Source: Terriglobia bacterium
GTDB lineage: Bacteria; Acidobacteriota; Terriglobia; Terriglobales; Acidobacteriaceae
Length of the DNA stretch: 64,000 nucleotides
Direction: 5' to 3'
NCBI GenBank assembly: GCA_020072585.1
Contig: JAIQGL010000020.1
Span: 1 to 64,000, forward strand
The position numbers and the translations under genes are program-made. Each line of letters begins with the position of its first letter. Position 1 is the stretch's first letter. The notes below the pieces were generated by a model. It did not search any database and was not told the origin of the DNA. It saw nothing but the letters and a program-made list of their open reading frames with translations. This document shows positions 42,767 to 51,650 of this stretch, one piece after another.

Positions 42767-43171
42767 TCACGGCACTACCACCGCGTTCTTCCAGATTTCC
42801 GCCAGGCTTTGCAACTCGATTACCTCCAGCGGACACTCCGGCCAATTGTGTCTCCAGCACACGATCAAGTCACACCTGGAGACCGGGTGCATGTGCGTCA
42901 GAAAATTGCGGCTCTCATATTCGAATTCAATCCTTACGCGCTGCCATTTGTGTTCGCCCACGTATCGCAGCGCGTCACAATCGGGAAATTCGGCTTGAAT
43001 ACGCAAATTGAAAACCCGAGTTTGCGAAGCTCGCTCTCTGCGCCGACCTCCATGTAATCAACTAGATTCTGGCCCAGCTGTTCGATGAGCGTGACAAAAT
43101 CAATGGCGCGGCCGGAACGCTTCTCCGTTTCGCGTTCCGTGCCTGAAATTGGCGACTCCCATGCCCATCAT
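42767..43171 (-). pseudogene. Frameshifted remnant of a conserved hypothetical gene
   Basis: Three minus-strand frames each carry a protein-like piece in the right order. From ATG 43171, preceded by GAGGAG: MMGMGVANF, ending after 23 codons. In the next frame: GTERETEKRSGRAIDF then VTLIEQLGQNLVDYMEV, GAESELRKLGFSI. In the third, ending at 42767: RIQAEFPDCDALRYVGEHKW, VRIEFEYESRNF, CDLIVCWRHNWPECPLEV. The last piece has a restriction-endonuclease-like look (VRIEFEYES, DLIVCWRHNW). At least one frameshift, near 43005-43020, and probably a second near 43150, break the gene. I recall similar intact proteins but cannot name the family. Confidence 0.65.
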
Positions 43172-43204
43172 GTAAACTCCTCGCCGGTTACTAACGGAGC
43201 CTTC

Positions 43205-44614
43205 ATGCGCGTTCATTCATTCGTCAAAAAGCTCTCTTTGCTTTTCTGCTTTCTCTTCTGCACCGTCACCGCCGCCTCTCCCCAAGCGCCGCCCGTCACG
43301 GCCCGTCCGGACATCGACGACATCGTCACCAAGGCCCTGGCGGCCAGCGGGGTCCCCAGCGTGTCGGTGGCCATCGTGGAAGGCGGCAAGCTGACCTACG
43401 TCAAGGCCTATGGGCAGGCGCGGCTTGATCCTCCGCTGCCCGCGCGGACGGACATGCGCTATTCCATCGGCTCCATCAGCAAGCAGTTCACCGCCGCGGC
43501 CATTCTCATGCTGGCGGAAGAAGGCAAGCTCTCGCTTGACGACCATGTGGAGAAGTTCGTCCCCGGGCTGACGCGCGGCAATGAAATCACCGTGCGCCAG
43601 TTGCTCTCGCACACCTCCGGCTATCAGGATTACTGGCCGCAGGATTACGTCCCGCCCTTCATGCTGGCCACCGTTACTCCGCAAAAGATCGTTGAGCGGT
43701 GGGCGCGCAAGCCGCTGGACTTTGAACCCGGCGCCAGGTGGCAGTACAGCAACACCAACTTCGTTATTGCCGGAATGATCGTGGACAAAGCCAGCCACAT
43801 GCCGTTTCTCGACTTCCTGCGCCAGCGCATCTTCAAGCCGCTGCACATGGAGAGCGTGGCTGACATTGACCAGAACACGCTGGCCGCAACGGACGCCACC
43901 GGCTACTTCCGCTACGCCCTGGGCCCGCCGCGCGTGGCGCCCAAGGAAGGCAAAGGCTGGCTGTTTGCCGCCGGCGAGCTGGCCATGACCGCCGCAGACT
44001 TGCAGAAGTGGAACATCGCACTGCTTCAGAAGGGCCTGCTCAAACCGTCGTCATACAAAGAGCTGGAAACCGAAACGCACCTCAAAGACGGCAGCGGCAC
44101 GAATTACAGTCTGGGCATACGCGTGAACCACCTCAACGGACATTTGATCCTTCAGCATACGGGAGAAGTTTCCGGCTTCACCGGCGCCAGCGTTGTACTG
44201 CCTGACGACGGCGTGGCCGTGGTGGTGCTGGTCAATCAGGACGCGGTGGATGCTGCGTCCGTGATTATCCGGGCGATTGTGGCCAAGCTGGTGGCGATCA
44301 ATCCTCCGCCTGAGCCTGAGCGCGATGAGCGCGTGAAGAAAATTTTGGAAGGCCTGGCCCACGGGCAGATTGATCGCGCGTTGTTCAGCGACAACGGAAA
44401 TGCTTATTTCTCTGACGTTGCGTTGAAAGACTATGCCGCAAGCCTGTCGCCGTTGGGCGCAGTGGAGAACGTGCGCCAGACGTCCACCGGCAAGCGCGGC
44501 GGCATGACGTTCTGGGATTACACGGCCCGCTATTCTGGCAAGGCCGTGGCGATTTCCGTCTACGCTTTGCCCGACGGGAAAATTGAGCAATTCCTGGTGA
44601 GCCCTCAGCAGTAG
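43205..44614 (+). CDS. Secreted serine hydrolase, class C beta-lactamase/D-Ala carboxypeptidase-like
   Basis: 469 residues from the ATG at 43205, GGAG 6 bases upstream. Signal peptide MRVHSFVKKLSLLFCFLFCT. Catalytic motifs of the beta-lactamase-related family: SIGSISKQF (SxSK nucleophile), WQYSNTNFVIAG (YxN) and HTGEVSGFTG (HTG in place of KTG). A C-terminal extension (~100 residues) beyond the core could be a lipocalin-like or binding domain. Such enzymes hydrolyse esters, beta-lactams or muropeptides; the substrate is undetermined. The frame continues 40 codons upstream over the pseudogene and is not used. Confidence 0.92.
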   Translation: MRVHSFVKKLSLLFCFLFCTVTAASPQAPPVTARPDIDDIVTKALAASGVPSVSVAIVEGGKLTYVKAYGQARLDPPLPARTDMRYSIGSISKQFTAAAILMLAEEGKLSLDDHVEKFVPGLTRGNEITVRQLLSHTSGYQDYWPQDYVPPFMLATVTPQKIVERWARKPLDFEPGARWQYSNTNFVIAGMIVDKASHMPFLDFLRQRIFKPLHMESVADIDQNTLAATDATGYFRYALGPPRVAPKEGKGWLFAAGELAMTAADLQKWNIALLQKGLLKPSSYKELETETHLKDGSGTNYSLGIRVNHLNGHLILQHTGEVSGFTGASVVLPDDGVAVVVLVNQDAVDAASVIIRAIVAKLVAINPPPEPERDERVKKILEGLAHGQIDRALFSDNGNAYFSDVALKDYAASLSPLGAVENVRQTSTGKRGGMTFWDYTARYSGKAVAISVYALPDGKIEQFLVSPQQ

Positions 44615-44809
44615 AGGATTTGTATGGCCACTTATCCGCGGTGCCCCTTTCAATTTCTGAATTGGCATGGGCGGGGCCTGATTTCGGGCCTCGCCTACTA
44701 GTACATATCCATTAGATTTCCGTTGTCATTCTGGCAATGTCTGAATTTGCATACAGATTTGAATTCCTTAATCGCTCGCGCTGCCTGATAATAGAACCAC
44801 CCTTATCGA

Positions 44810-45868
44810 ATGATTACTGAATCATTGTGCAAAATCGCGAACCATCGTGCCTCGCTGAGCCGGGAAGAGTCTCGCGCCGTGATGGGTGAACTGCTGGCCG
44901 GCAAGGCCACGGACGCGCAGGTGGCCGCGCTGCTTGTCGCGCTGCACATGAAGGGCGAGACCGTGGACGAAATTGTGGGCTTTGCGGAAGCCATCCGCGC
45001 TGCCGCACAACCAATCTCCAACGCTGACGGCACAGCGCTTGACGTGAGCGGCACGGAGCGCGATGCCCTTGTGGATACCTGCGGCACCGGCGGCGATGCC
45101 AGCGACACTTTCAACATCTCCACGGCCACGGCGCTCACCATTGCGGGCGCGGGTGTGCGCGTGGCCAAGCACGGCAATCGTGGCATTACTTCACGTTGCG
45201 GCTCGGCTGACGTGATGGAGGCGCTGGGTGTGAACATCACCATTCCTCCGCCGCGCATCGCTGACTGCCTGCGCGAGGTTGGTATCGCGTTCATGTTTGC
45301 TCCGGCCATGCACTCTGCTACCAGGCACGTGCAGCCGGCGCGCAAGGACCTGCGCCCATTGCGGTCTGTATTCAATCTTCTCGGGCCGCTGACCAACCCC
45401 GCGCACGCTTCAGCGCAGGTGGTGGGCGTTTATTCAGAGGACCTGGTGGAGAAGCTGGCCCAGGCGCTCAAGTTGCTGGGACTGCGGCGGGCATTGGTCG
45501 TTCACGGCCAGGACGGTCTGGACGAGATCTCCATCGGCGGGCCGACCAAGATCGGCGAGGTGCGCGGCGAATGGGTCAGGGTTTATGAGGTCACTCCGGA
45601 GCAGTTTGGCCTGGAGCGTGCGCCCATGAGCGCGATTGTTGGCGGCGATCTGAAGACCAACGCCGACATCATCTGGAAGATTCTGGATGGAGAAAAGTCC
45701 GCACGGCGCGACATTGTTCTTATGAACGCCGCTGCCGCACTGGTGGCCGCCGGCCGCGCAGACTCCCTGGCCGATGCCATGCCCGTGGCAATAGCATCCA
45801 TTGATTCCGGTGGCGCAAAGGCGAAGCTGGGTGCGCTGGTGGAGTTTACGAACAGAAGATATCTGTAG
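44810..45868 (+). CDS. trpD: Anthranilate phosphoribosyltransferase
   Basis: 352 residues. Transfers phosphoribose from PRPP to anthranilate in tryptophan synthesis. Motifs: [38 protein letters not shown] (PRPP-binding), [34 protein letters not shown] and [10 protein letters not shown]. Isolated here from other trp genes. The ATG has little ribosome-site support, but no better start is present and the protein is full length. Confidence 0.96.
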   Translation: MITESLCKIANHRASLSREESRAVMGELLAGKATDAQVAALLVALHMKGETVDEIVGFAEAIRAAAQPISNADGTALDVSGTERDALVDTCGTGGDASDTFNISTATALTIAGAGVRVAKHGNRGITSRCGSADVMEALGVNITIPPPRIADCLREVGIAFMFAPAMHSATRHVQPARKDLRPLRSVFNLLGPLTNPAHASAQVVGVYSEDLVEKLAQALKLLGLRRALVVHGQDGLDEISIGGPTKIGEVRGEWVRVYEVTPEQFGLERAPMSAIVGGDLKTNADIIWKILDGEKSARRDIVLMNAAAALVAAGRADSLADAMPVAIASIDSGGAKAKLGALVEFTNRRYL

Positions 45869-45914
45869 CCCATCGACAGCCAAAACATCACCACGGATAA
45901 AACACGGATCAGGA

Positions 45915-46026
45915 AGAATTGCCAGAATCGCCGACACTGCCAAAGAATGCCAAAAGTGAAAATCATCGCCGGTAAATTCCACTTTCGGCGATCTTTGCCA
46001 ATTTGGGCATTGCTGGCAATTTTTTG
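45915..46026 (+). terminator. Long imperfect inverted repeat after trpD, terminator-like
   Basis: Arms at about 45915-45960 and 45978-46021 are imperfectly complementary, with outer AATTGCCAG...CTGGCAATT and inner GCCAAAGA...TCTTTGCC, AAAGTGAA...TTCCACTTT. The right arm runs into TTTTTTG, so transcription from trpD could stop here. GGCAATT modules of the same kind occur at 5028-5070, which points to a mobile repeat used as terminator. Confidence 0.5.
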
Positions 46027-46093
46027 ATCCGGTCAAGGTTTTGTCTTGTTGTGCCCGGATTTACAATACCCCCAAGCACCGCAAGGAGTCCCA

Positions 46094-47296
46094 ATGCCTC
46101 TATCCCTGAGCCGCCGCGCAGCGCGCACCGTGCAATCCGAGATCCGTGCCATGTCTATTGCCTGCGAGAAGGTAAAGGGTATCAATCTGGCCCAGGGCGT
46201 CTGTGATACCGAGGTCCCCGCGCCGGTGCGTGAAGGAGCCAAGCAGGCGATCGACCACGGCATCAACAGCTATACGCGCGCGGAAGGACTTGCGCCCATC
46301 CGCCAGGCCATCGCGGAAAAGATGCGGCGGTTCAACGGAGTTGAATGCGATCATGAGACGGAAGTCATTGTGAACTCCGGCTCCACGGGCGCGTTTTATG
46401 CGGTGTGTCTGGCGCTGCTGAATCCCGGCGACGAGGTCATCCTTTTTGAACCTTATTATGGATACCACCTGAACACGCTGGTTGCCGTGGAGGCTGTGCC
46501 GCTTTACGTGACGTTACGCGCGCCGGACTGGACGTTCAACCGTGAAGACCTGGAGCGCACCGTCACGCTGCGCACCCGGGCCATTATGCTGAACTCGCCG
46601 TCGAACCCCTCGGGAAAAGTTTTTACGCGTGAAGAGCTGGAGTGGATTGCCAACTTCGCCAAGCGCCATGACCTGTTCGTCTTTACTGACGAGATTTACG
46701 AATACTTCATCTTTGAAGGCCGGCATATCAGCATGGCCACGCTTCCGGGCATGCGTGAGCGGACGATCACCATGTCCGGATATTCCAAGACTTTCAGTAT
46801 TACCGGCTGGCGCATTGGGTATACGGTCTGTGACCGCCGCTGGGCGCAGGGCATCTCGTATTTTCACGACCTTATCTATGTGTGCGCACCGGCGCCATTG
46901 CAGATCGGCGTGGCGGAAGGGATCCGGCAGTTGCCGGAGAGCTTTTATGAAGAGATCGGCAAAGAGTTTATCCAGAAGCGCGACCTGCTTTGCAACACGT
47001 TGCATGAGATTGGATTGACGCCTTCAGTGCCGAACGGCGCATATTATGTTCTGGCTGATGCCTCGATTCTTTCCGGCACAACCAGCCGCGAAAAAGCCAT
47101 GTGCCTGCTCAATGAGACGGGCGTGGCCACGGTCGCAGGATCAGCTTTCTACCATGGCAATGGTGGTGAAAACCTGATCAGGTTCTGTTTCGCCAAAACA
47201 GATGCAGAGTTGGCCGAGGCGTGCCGGCGGTTGAAGGCCTTGCCGGAAAAGCTTCCTTCTGAAATCCCGAGCGGAGCGAGGGATCACTATCGCTAA
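46094..47296 (+). CDS. Class I/II pyridoxal-phosphate aminotransferase
   Basis: 400 residues from the ATG at 46094 (AAGGAG 5 bases before; the frame opens earlier without support). Fold-type I aminotransferase related to kynurenine/aspartate aminotransferases: INLAQGVCDTEVP, NSGSTGAFYAVCLALLNPGD, NSPSNPSGKVFTREEL, VFTDEIYEYFIFEG and the PLP-lysine motif SGYSKTFSITGWRIGY. Substrate preference cannot be read off. Oddly, the last ~11 residues (EIPSGARDHYR) are encoded by a dispersed repeat, so the natural stop was probably displaced. Confidence 0.93.
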   Translation: MPLSLSRRAARTVQSEIRAMSIACEKVKGINLAQGVCDTEVPAPVREGAKQAIDHGINSYTRAEGLAPIRQAIAEKMRRFNGVECDHETEVIVNSGSTGAFYAVCLALLNPGDEVILFEPYYGYHLNTLVAVEAVPLYVTLRAPDWTFNREDLERTVTLRTRAIMLNSPSNPSGKVFTREELEWIANFAKRHDLFVFTDEIYEYFIFEGRHISMATLPGMRERTITMSGYSKTFSITGWRIGYTVCDRRWAQGISYFHDLIYVCAPAPLQIGVAEGIRQLPESFYEEIGKEFIQKRDLLCNTLHEIGLTPSVPNGAYYVLADASILSGTTSREKAMCLLNETGVATVAGSAFYHGNGGENLIRFCFAKTDAELAEACRRLKALPEKLPSEIPSGARDHYR

Positions 47297-47416
47297 GATG
47301 AATGATCGGGGCTATCGTGGACCGTTCTGCAGTTGGCGTTGGCGGGTCTAGTCTTTCCCTGAGTTTTACGTTGCTATAGGGTTCCCTCCCCTTCGGCTGG
47401 CTCAGGGTCGGGATTG
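47264..47416. repeat. Inverted pair of ATCCCGAGC...GGGATC repeats
   Basis: ATCCCGAGCGGAGCGAGGGATC at 47264-47285 and, about 100 bp on, TCCCTCCCCTTCGGCTGGCTCAGG with TCGGGAT (47384-47414), roughly its reverse complement. It belongs to the same repeat style as GTCATCCTGAG...GGATCC. The left copy supplies the end of the aminotransferase coding sequence. Confidence 0.45.
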
Positions 47417-47471
47417 CAGAAAAAGCTCTGTCCATACACCTGCCAGAGTTGTTGAATATAATCTAAAGACA

Positions 47472-49010
47472 ATGAACTTCTCTGAACTGTTGTGGGGCCT
47501 GGGTGTCTCGCACAGCGGTGGCGATCCTGAAATCTCCGGTCTGGACTACAACTCCCGCCGCGTGCAGCCCGGATGGGTGTTTGTGGCCATGCGGGGCGAG
47601 AGCAGTGATGGCAACAAATACATTGACACCGCGTTGAAGCATGGCGCCGTGGCCGTAGTAACGGACTCCAAATTAGAGCACCGGCGGCCGCATGTTCCCT
47701 GGGCCGTGGTCGCGAGCGGGCGGCGCGCTCTTGCCCGCATGAGTGCCAATTTTTACGGCCATCCGGCGGAGAAGCTGAAGGTCATCGGCATCACCGGCAC
47801 CAACGGCAAAACCACAACAAGCTTCTTGTGCGAATCAATTCTCCGTTACTGCGGCAAATCTTCCGCGTTGATTGGGACCATTGAATATCACGTTCCCGTA
47901 AAACCAGCGCAGCCGGGAGCGGCCCCTTCGTTTCGGGTCCTGCCATCGCCGCATACCACGCCGGAAGCGCTGGAGCTGAACCAGGTTTTCGCGGAGGCCT
48001 TTGCCGCGGGCGCCACCCATGCTGTGATGGAAGTTTCATCCCACGCCCTGGCGCAGGAGCGTGTGTGGAGCGTGCCGTATGAAGTGGCGGTCTTTTCCAA
48101 TCTCACCCGCGACCATCTGGATTTCCACAAAGACATGGATAGCTACTATGAGGCCAAGAGCGTCTTGTTTACCGGTTGCGGCTCGCGGCCGCCTCGGGCT
48201 GCCGTGATCAATGCCGATGATGAATACGGGCAAAGCCTGGCCCAGACCAAGGCCACTGGAAGCGAGCAGATCATTCTTTATGGAATCCAGAACGGTGACT
48301 TCCGCGCCACCAACATCGACCTGAAAACAGACGGTACAACCTTTGACCTGATCACGCCCAGCGGGACGACGAAGGTCGAAACCGCGCTCATCGGCGGCAT
48401 TAACGTCTATAACATCCTGGCTGCGGCCGCGGCAACATTTGCCTGTGGATGCTCACTCCAGCAGATTGCTGAAGCCATCGGCCGTTTCAAGCAGGTGCCG
48501 GGACGGTTTGAGAAGGTGGATTGCGGCCAGCCGTTCACGGTGATTGTGGACTACGCGCACACGGATGATGCGCTGCGCAACCTCACGGCCATTACCCGGG
48601 ATTTTGTTCAGCGCGGCCTGGGCTTGGGGCGCGTGATTACGGTCTTTGGCTGCGGAGGTGACCGCGATCGGAGCAAACGCCCTTTGATGGCAGAGGCGGC
48701 AGGTCAGGGCAGCGACTTTGTGATCCTGACTTCTGACAACCCGCGCAGTGAAGATCCTTTGCAGATCATTGGTGACGCGGTCCCCGGACTGCGCAAGGCC
48801 GGCAAGCGGTTTGAAGTGGAGCCAGACCGTAAAAAAGCCATCCGCCTGGCTATGATTGAAGCCATGCCCGGCGATATGGTTTTGATCGCGGGAAAGGGAC
48901 ATGAGAAGGTTCAAATCACGCGCGAAGGTACATTCCCTTTCGATGATGTGCAGGTGGCGCGGGACGCGTTACAACAGATGAGCTACGCCAGGGGAGGAGG
49001 AGCACAATGA
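47472..49010 (+). CDS. murE: UDP-MurNAc-L-Ala-D-Glu:meso-diaminopimelate ligase
   Basis: 512 residues. Adds meso-diaminopimelate to the peptidoglycan stem peptide. Mur ligase ATP motif GITGTNGKTTTSF, central NLTRDHLDFHKDMDSYYEAK and C-terminal VDYAHTDDALRN and VFGCGGDRDRSKRPLMAEAA. The substrate loop reads DNPRSEDP, the DNPR signature of meso-DAP enzymes, which predicts a Gram-negative type wall. First gene of the cluster; its stop overlaps murF by 4 bp. Confidence 0.97.
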   Translation: MNFSELLWGLGVSHSGGDPEISGLDYNSRRVQPGWVFVAMRGESSDGNKYIDTALKHGAVAVVTDSKLEHRRPHVPWAVVASGRRALARMSANFYGHPAEKLKVIGITGTNGKTTTSFLCESILRYCGKSSALIGTIEYHVPVKPAQPGAAPSFRVLPSPHTTPEALELNQVFAEAFAAGATHAVMEVSSHALAQERVWSVPYEVAVFSNLTRDHLDFHKDMDSYYEAKSVLFTGCGSRPPRAAVINADDEYGQSLAQTKATGSEQIILYGIQNGDFRATNIDLKTDGTTFDLITPSGTTKVETALIGGINVYNILAAAAATFACGCSLQQIAEAIGRFKQVPGRFEKVDCGQPFTVIVDYAHTDDALRNLTAITRDFVQRGLGLGRVITVFGCGGDRDRSKRPLMAEAAGQGSDFVILTSDNPRSEDPLQIIGDAVPGLRKAGKRFEVEPDRKKAIRLAMIEAMPGDMVLIAGKGHEKVQITREGTFPFDDVQVARDALQQMSYARGGGAQ

Positions 49011-50380
49011 AGTTGCCGTTATGGCGAATCGCCGAGTTTGTTGGGGCCAAAGGCGAGTGTGACCAGGAATCGGTCGCCATGGGGTATTCCATTGATTCGC
49101 GCACGCTCAATCCTGGTGACCTGTTTATCGCCATCGCCGGGGAACGCTTTGACGGCCATGACTATGTAGAGGCGGCGCTGGAAAAAGGCGCGGTGGGCGC
49201 CATTGTTCATTCAGATAAAACATACGCCGCTGATGCGCGACGGGTGCTTCGGGTTGAAGATACGGTCAAGGCGCTGCAATCGCTGGGCGCGGCGGCGCGA
49301 AGGCTGTGGGGCAAGCCGCTGCTGGCCGTGACCGGATCAGCCGGGAAGACCACAACCAAGGAAATTCTGGCGGACATTCTGGCTACCCGGTTCCGCGTAA
49401 TGAAGAGCTCCGGCAACCTCAACAATCACATCGGGCTGCCGTTGCAGTTGCTGAAGCTTGAAGCCGAGCATGATCTTGCCGTAGTGGAAATGGGCATGAA
49501 CCATGCGGGCGAGATCCGCGCGCTGGGTGCGCTGGCGCACCATGACCTGGCGGTGGTTACTACGGTTGCTCCGGTCCATCTGGAGTTCTTTGGCTCGCTG
49601 GCTGAAATTGCCCGCGCAAAATACGAGATTATTGAGACGCTGCACTCCGGCGGCGTGGCCGTGCTGAACGCTGATGACGAATATGTTTGCCAGTTTGGCC
49701 GCGACTTTAAAGGCAAAGTGATAACGTTCGGCATCCGGCGCGCGGCGGACGTGAGCGCGCAGAAGGTAAAGCTGAATGGTGCGGAAGGCTCCACGTTTGA
49801 GCTGGTGGCTGGAAGCGTAGGCGAGCCGGTGACTTTCCCGTTGGTGGGCGAGCACAACATTTATAACGCGCTGGCTGCGGCTGCGGCAGCCATGCAGCGG
49901 GGCATAACACCATCGCAGGCGGCAGCGGCGCTTTCCAGTATCCGTCCTCCGGACAAGCGCGGACAGGTGCTGCACATGGGCGGCGCAACCATTATTAATG
50001 ATTGTTACAACTCCAACCCCCGGGCTTTGGCGGCGATGATCGACACCCTGGCCAGCATGAAAGCGGAGCGGCATATTCTTATCGTCGGCGAGATGCTGGA
50101 GCTTGGGGCCACGGCGGAAGCGCTGCACCGTGAATCCGGACGCCACGCGGCGGAAAAGAAGATTGACCTGGTGATCGGCGTTCGCGGTCTGGCCCAGGCG
50201 CTGGCGGAAGCGGCTTGCGGCGCCGGCATCCAGGCGCAGTTTGTAGAGACGCCGGAACAGGCGGGAGAGTGGATGGCGCGCAATCTTCGTCCCGGAGACG
50301 CCGTGCTGCTCAAGGCTTCGCGCGGCGTGAAGCTGGAGCGCGCGCTGGAGATGTTGCAGGATAAGGTTCCCGCGAAATAG
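49007..50380 (+). CDS. murF: UDP-MurNAc-tripeptide D-Ala-D-Ala ligase
   Basis: 457 residues. Completes the muramyl-pentapeptide by adding D-Ala-D-Ala. Motifs: AVTGSAGKTTTKEILADIL (P-loop), EMGMNHAGEIRALG, NADDEYV and INDCYNSNPRALAAMIDTL. Start overlaps murE (ATGA). The next gene mraY starts 87 bp further on; this gap has no gene. Confidence 0.96.
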   Translation: MKLPLWRIAEFVGAKGECDQESVAMGYSIDSRTLNPGDLFIAIAGERFDGHDYVEAALEKGAVGAIVHSDKTYAADARRVLRVEDTVKALQSLGAAARRLWGKPLLAVTGSAGKTTTKEILADILATRFRVMKSSGNLNNHIGLPLQLLKLEAEHDLAVVEMGMNHAGEIRALGALAHHDLAVVTTVAPVHLEFFGSLAEIARAKYEIIETLHSGGVAVLNADDEYVCQFGRDFKGKVITFGIRRAADVSAQKVKLNGAEGSTFELVAGSVGEPVTFPLVGEHNIYNALAAAAAAMQRGITPSQAAAALSSIRPPDKRGQVLHMGGATIINDCYNSNPRALAAMIDTLASMKAERHILIVGEMLELGATAEALHRESGRHAAEKKIDLVIGVRGLAQALAEAACGAGIQAQFVETPEQAGEWMARNLRPGDAVLLKASRGVKLERALEMLQDKVPAK

Positions 50381-50466
50381 TTTTTCCTCACTATTCGGGT
50401 CTGTACTGATTATTGTAAGGTGGGATACTAGACTGCCTGCTTGTGCGCTGACGTACCGGAGGAATA

Positions 50467-51600
50467 TTGCTTTACTGGCTTCTCTATCAACAGCTGTTCG
50501 CCCACTTTCCTCCTTTCCGCATTTTTAAGTACGTCACGTTTCGAACGGCTTTCGCCAGCCTCACGGCGTTGTTCATGGGTTTGATCATCGGCCCGGCCAT
50601 TATCCGCCAGCTGCGCGACTTCCAGATTGGCCAGTACATCCGCGAAGAAGGTCCCAAGGGCCACCAGAAAAAGGCCGGCACGCCCACCATGGGCGGTGTG
50701 CTGATCACCATTGCCATGATTGTGCCTACGCTGCTCTGGGCCGACCTTTCCAATACATATATATGGTTGGCAGTATTTTCCACCATCGCATTCGGCGCCA
50801 TTGGATTTGCTGACGACTACATCAAGGTGGTGCGTAAAAGAAACCTTGGGTTGACCGGGAGGACCAAGCTGGTGCTTCAGTTTCTGGCCGCCGGATTTGT
50901 AGCCGTGGCGCTGGTTACCCTGACGGCCACGCGCCAGTATTCCACCCACCTGATGGTTCCTTTCTTCAAGCAGTTCCGGCCAGACCTGGTGATTGAGAGC
51001 TTTCGCCATTATCCGCATCTGTGGTGGCTGGCTTTCATTCCGTTTGTGCTTTTTGTCATGCTGGTTCTGGTGGGCTCAAGCAACGCCGTGAACCTCACGG
51101 ACGGGCTTGACGGTCTGGCCATCGGTTGCACGGTGATTGCCGCCGGCGCGCTCACCGTCCTGACGTATCTAAGCGGGCATGCGGTGTTCTCCGAGTACCT
51201 GGAGCTGCAAAAGATGCCGCAGGTGGCGGAGTTGACTGTCTTTTGCGGGGCCATGGTGGGGTCGAGTATCGGGTTCCTCTGGTATAACGCGCATCCGGCG
51301 GAAATTTTTATGGGCGACGTAGGCTCGCTTGCGCTGGGCGGAGCTATTGGGACCGTGGCCGTCATCATCAAGCAGGAGCTGCTGCTGCCGTTCATTGGCG
51401 GAATCTTTGTGCTGGAAGCGCTTTCGGTGATCATCCAGGTGGTTTCTTATAAGTTGCGCAAGAAGCGTGTCTTCAAGATGGCGCCCATCCATCATCACTT
51501 TGAGCTGGCCGGATGGTCGGAGTCCAAGATCATTATCCGGTTCTGGATTCTGGCGCTGATCTTTGCTCTCTTCGCGCTCACGACTCTGAAGTTGCGTTAA
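50467..51600 (+). CDS. mraY: Phospho-MurNAc-pentapeptide translocase
   Basis: 377 residues with about ten transmembrane helices. Moves phospho-MurNAc-pentapeptide onto undecaprenyl phosphate to form lipid I. Conserved parts: KKAGTPTMGGVLI, GFADDYIKVVRKRNLGLTGR (catalytic Asp pair), NLTDGLDGLA and the C-terminal RKKRVFKMAPIHHHFELAGW. Start is a TTG at 50467, four bases after GGAGG; the spacing is short, but no ATG fits. Confidence 0.97.
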   Translation: MLYWLLYQQLFAHFPPFRIFKYVTFRTAFASLTALFMGLIIGPAIIRQLRDFQIGQYIREEGPKGHQKKAGTPTMGGVLITIAMIVPTLLWADLSNTYIWLAVFSTIAFGAIGFADDYIKVVRKRNLGLTGRTKLVLQFLAAGFVAVALVTLTATRQYSTHLMVPFFKQFRPDLVIESFRHYPHLWWLAFIPFVLFVMLVLVGSSNAVNLTDGLDGLAIGCTVIAAGALTVLTYLSGHAVFSEYLELQKMPQVAELTVFCGAMVGSSIGFLWYNAHPAEIFMGDVGSLALGGAIGTVAVIIKQELLLPFIGGIFVLEALSVIIQVVSYKLRKKRVFKMAPIHHHFELAGWSESKIIIRFWILALIFALFALTTLKLR

Positions 51601-51650
51601 CCGAAGGCCAGCTGCAGATGGCTGGAATGGAAGGAGCAAAGAGGAACTAA

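Noticed and set aside
42710-43057. Plus-strand frame after the DUF2846 gene
   Set aside because: It lies antisense to the frameshifted remnant, whose minus-strand reading shows conserved-looking motifs.
44615-44809. Hairpin GGCGAGGCCCG...CAGGCCCCGCC as terminator of the serine hydrolase
   Set aside because: No T-run follows and one stem position is mismatched; too weak to call.
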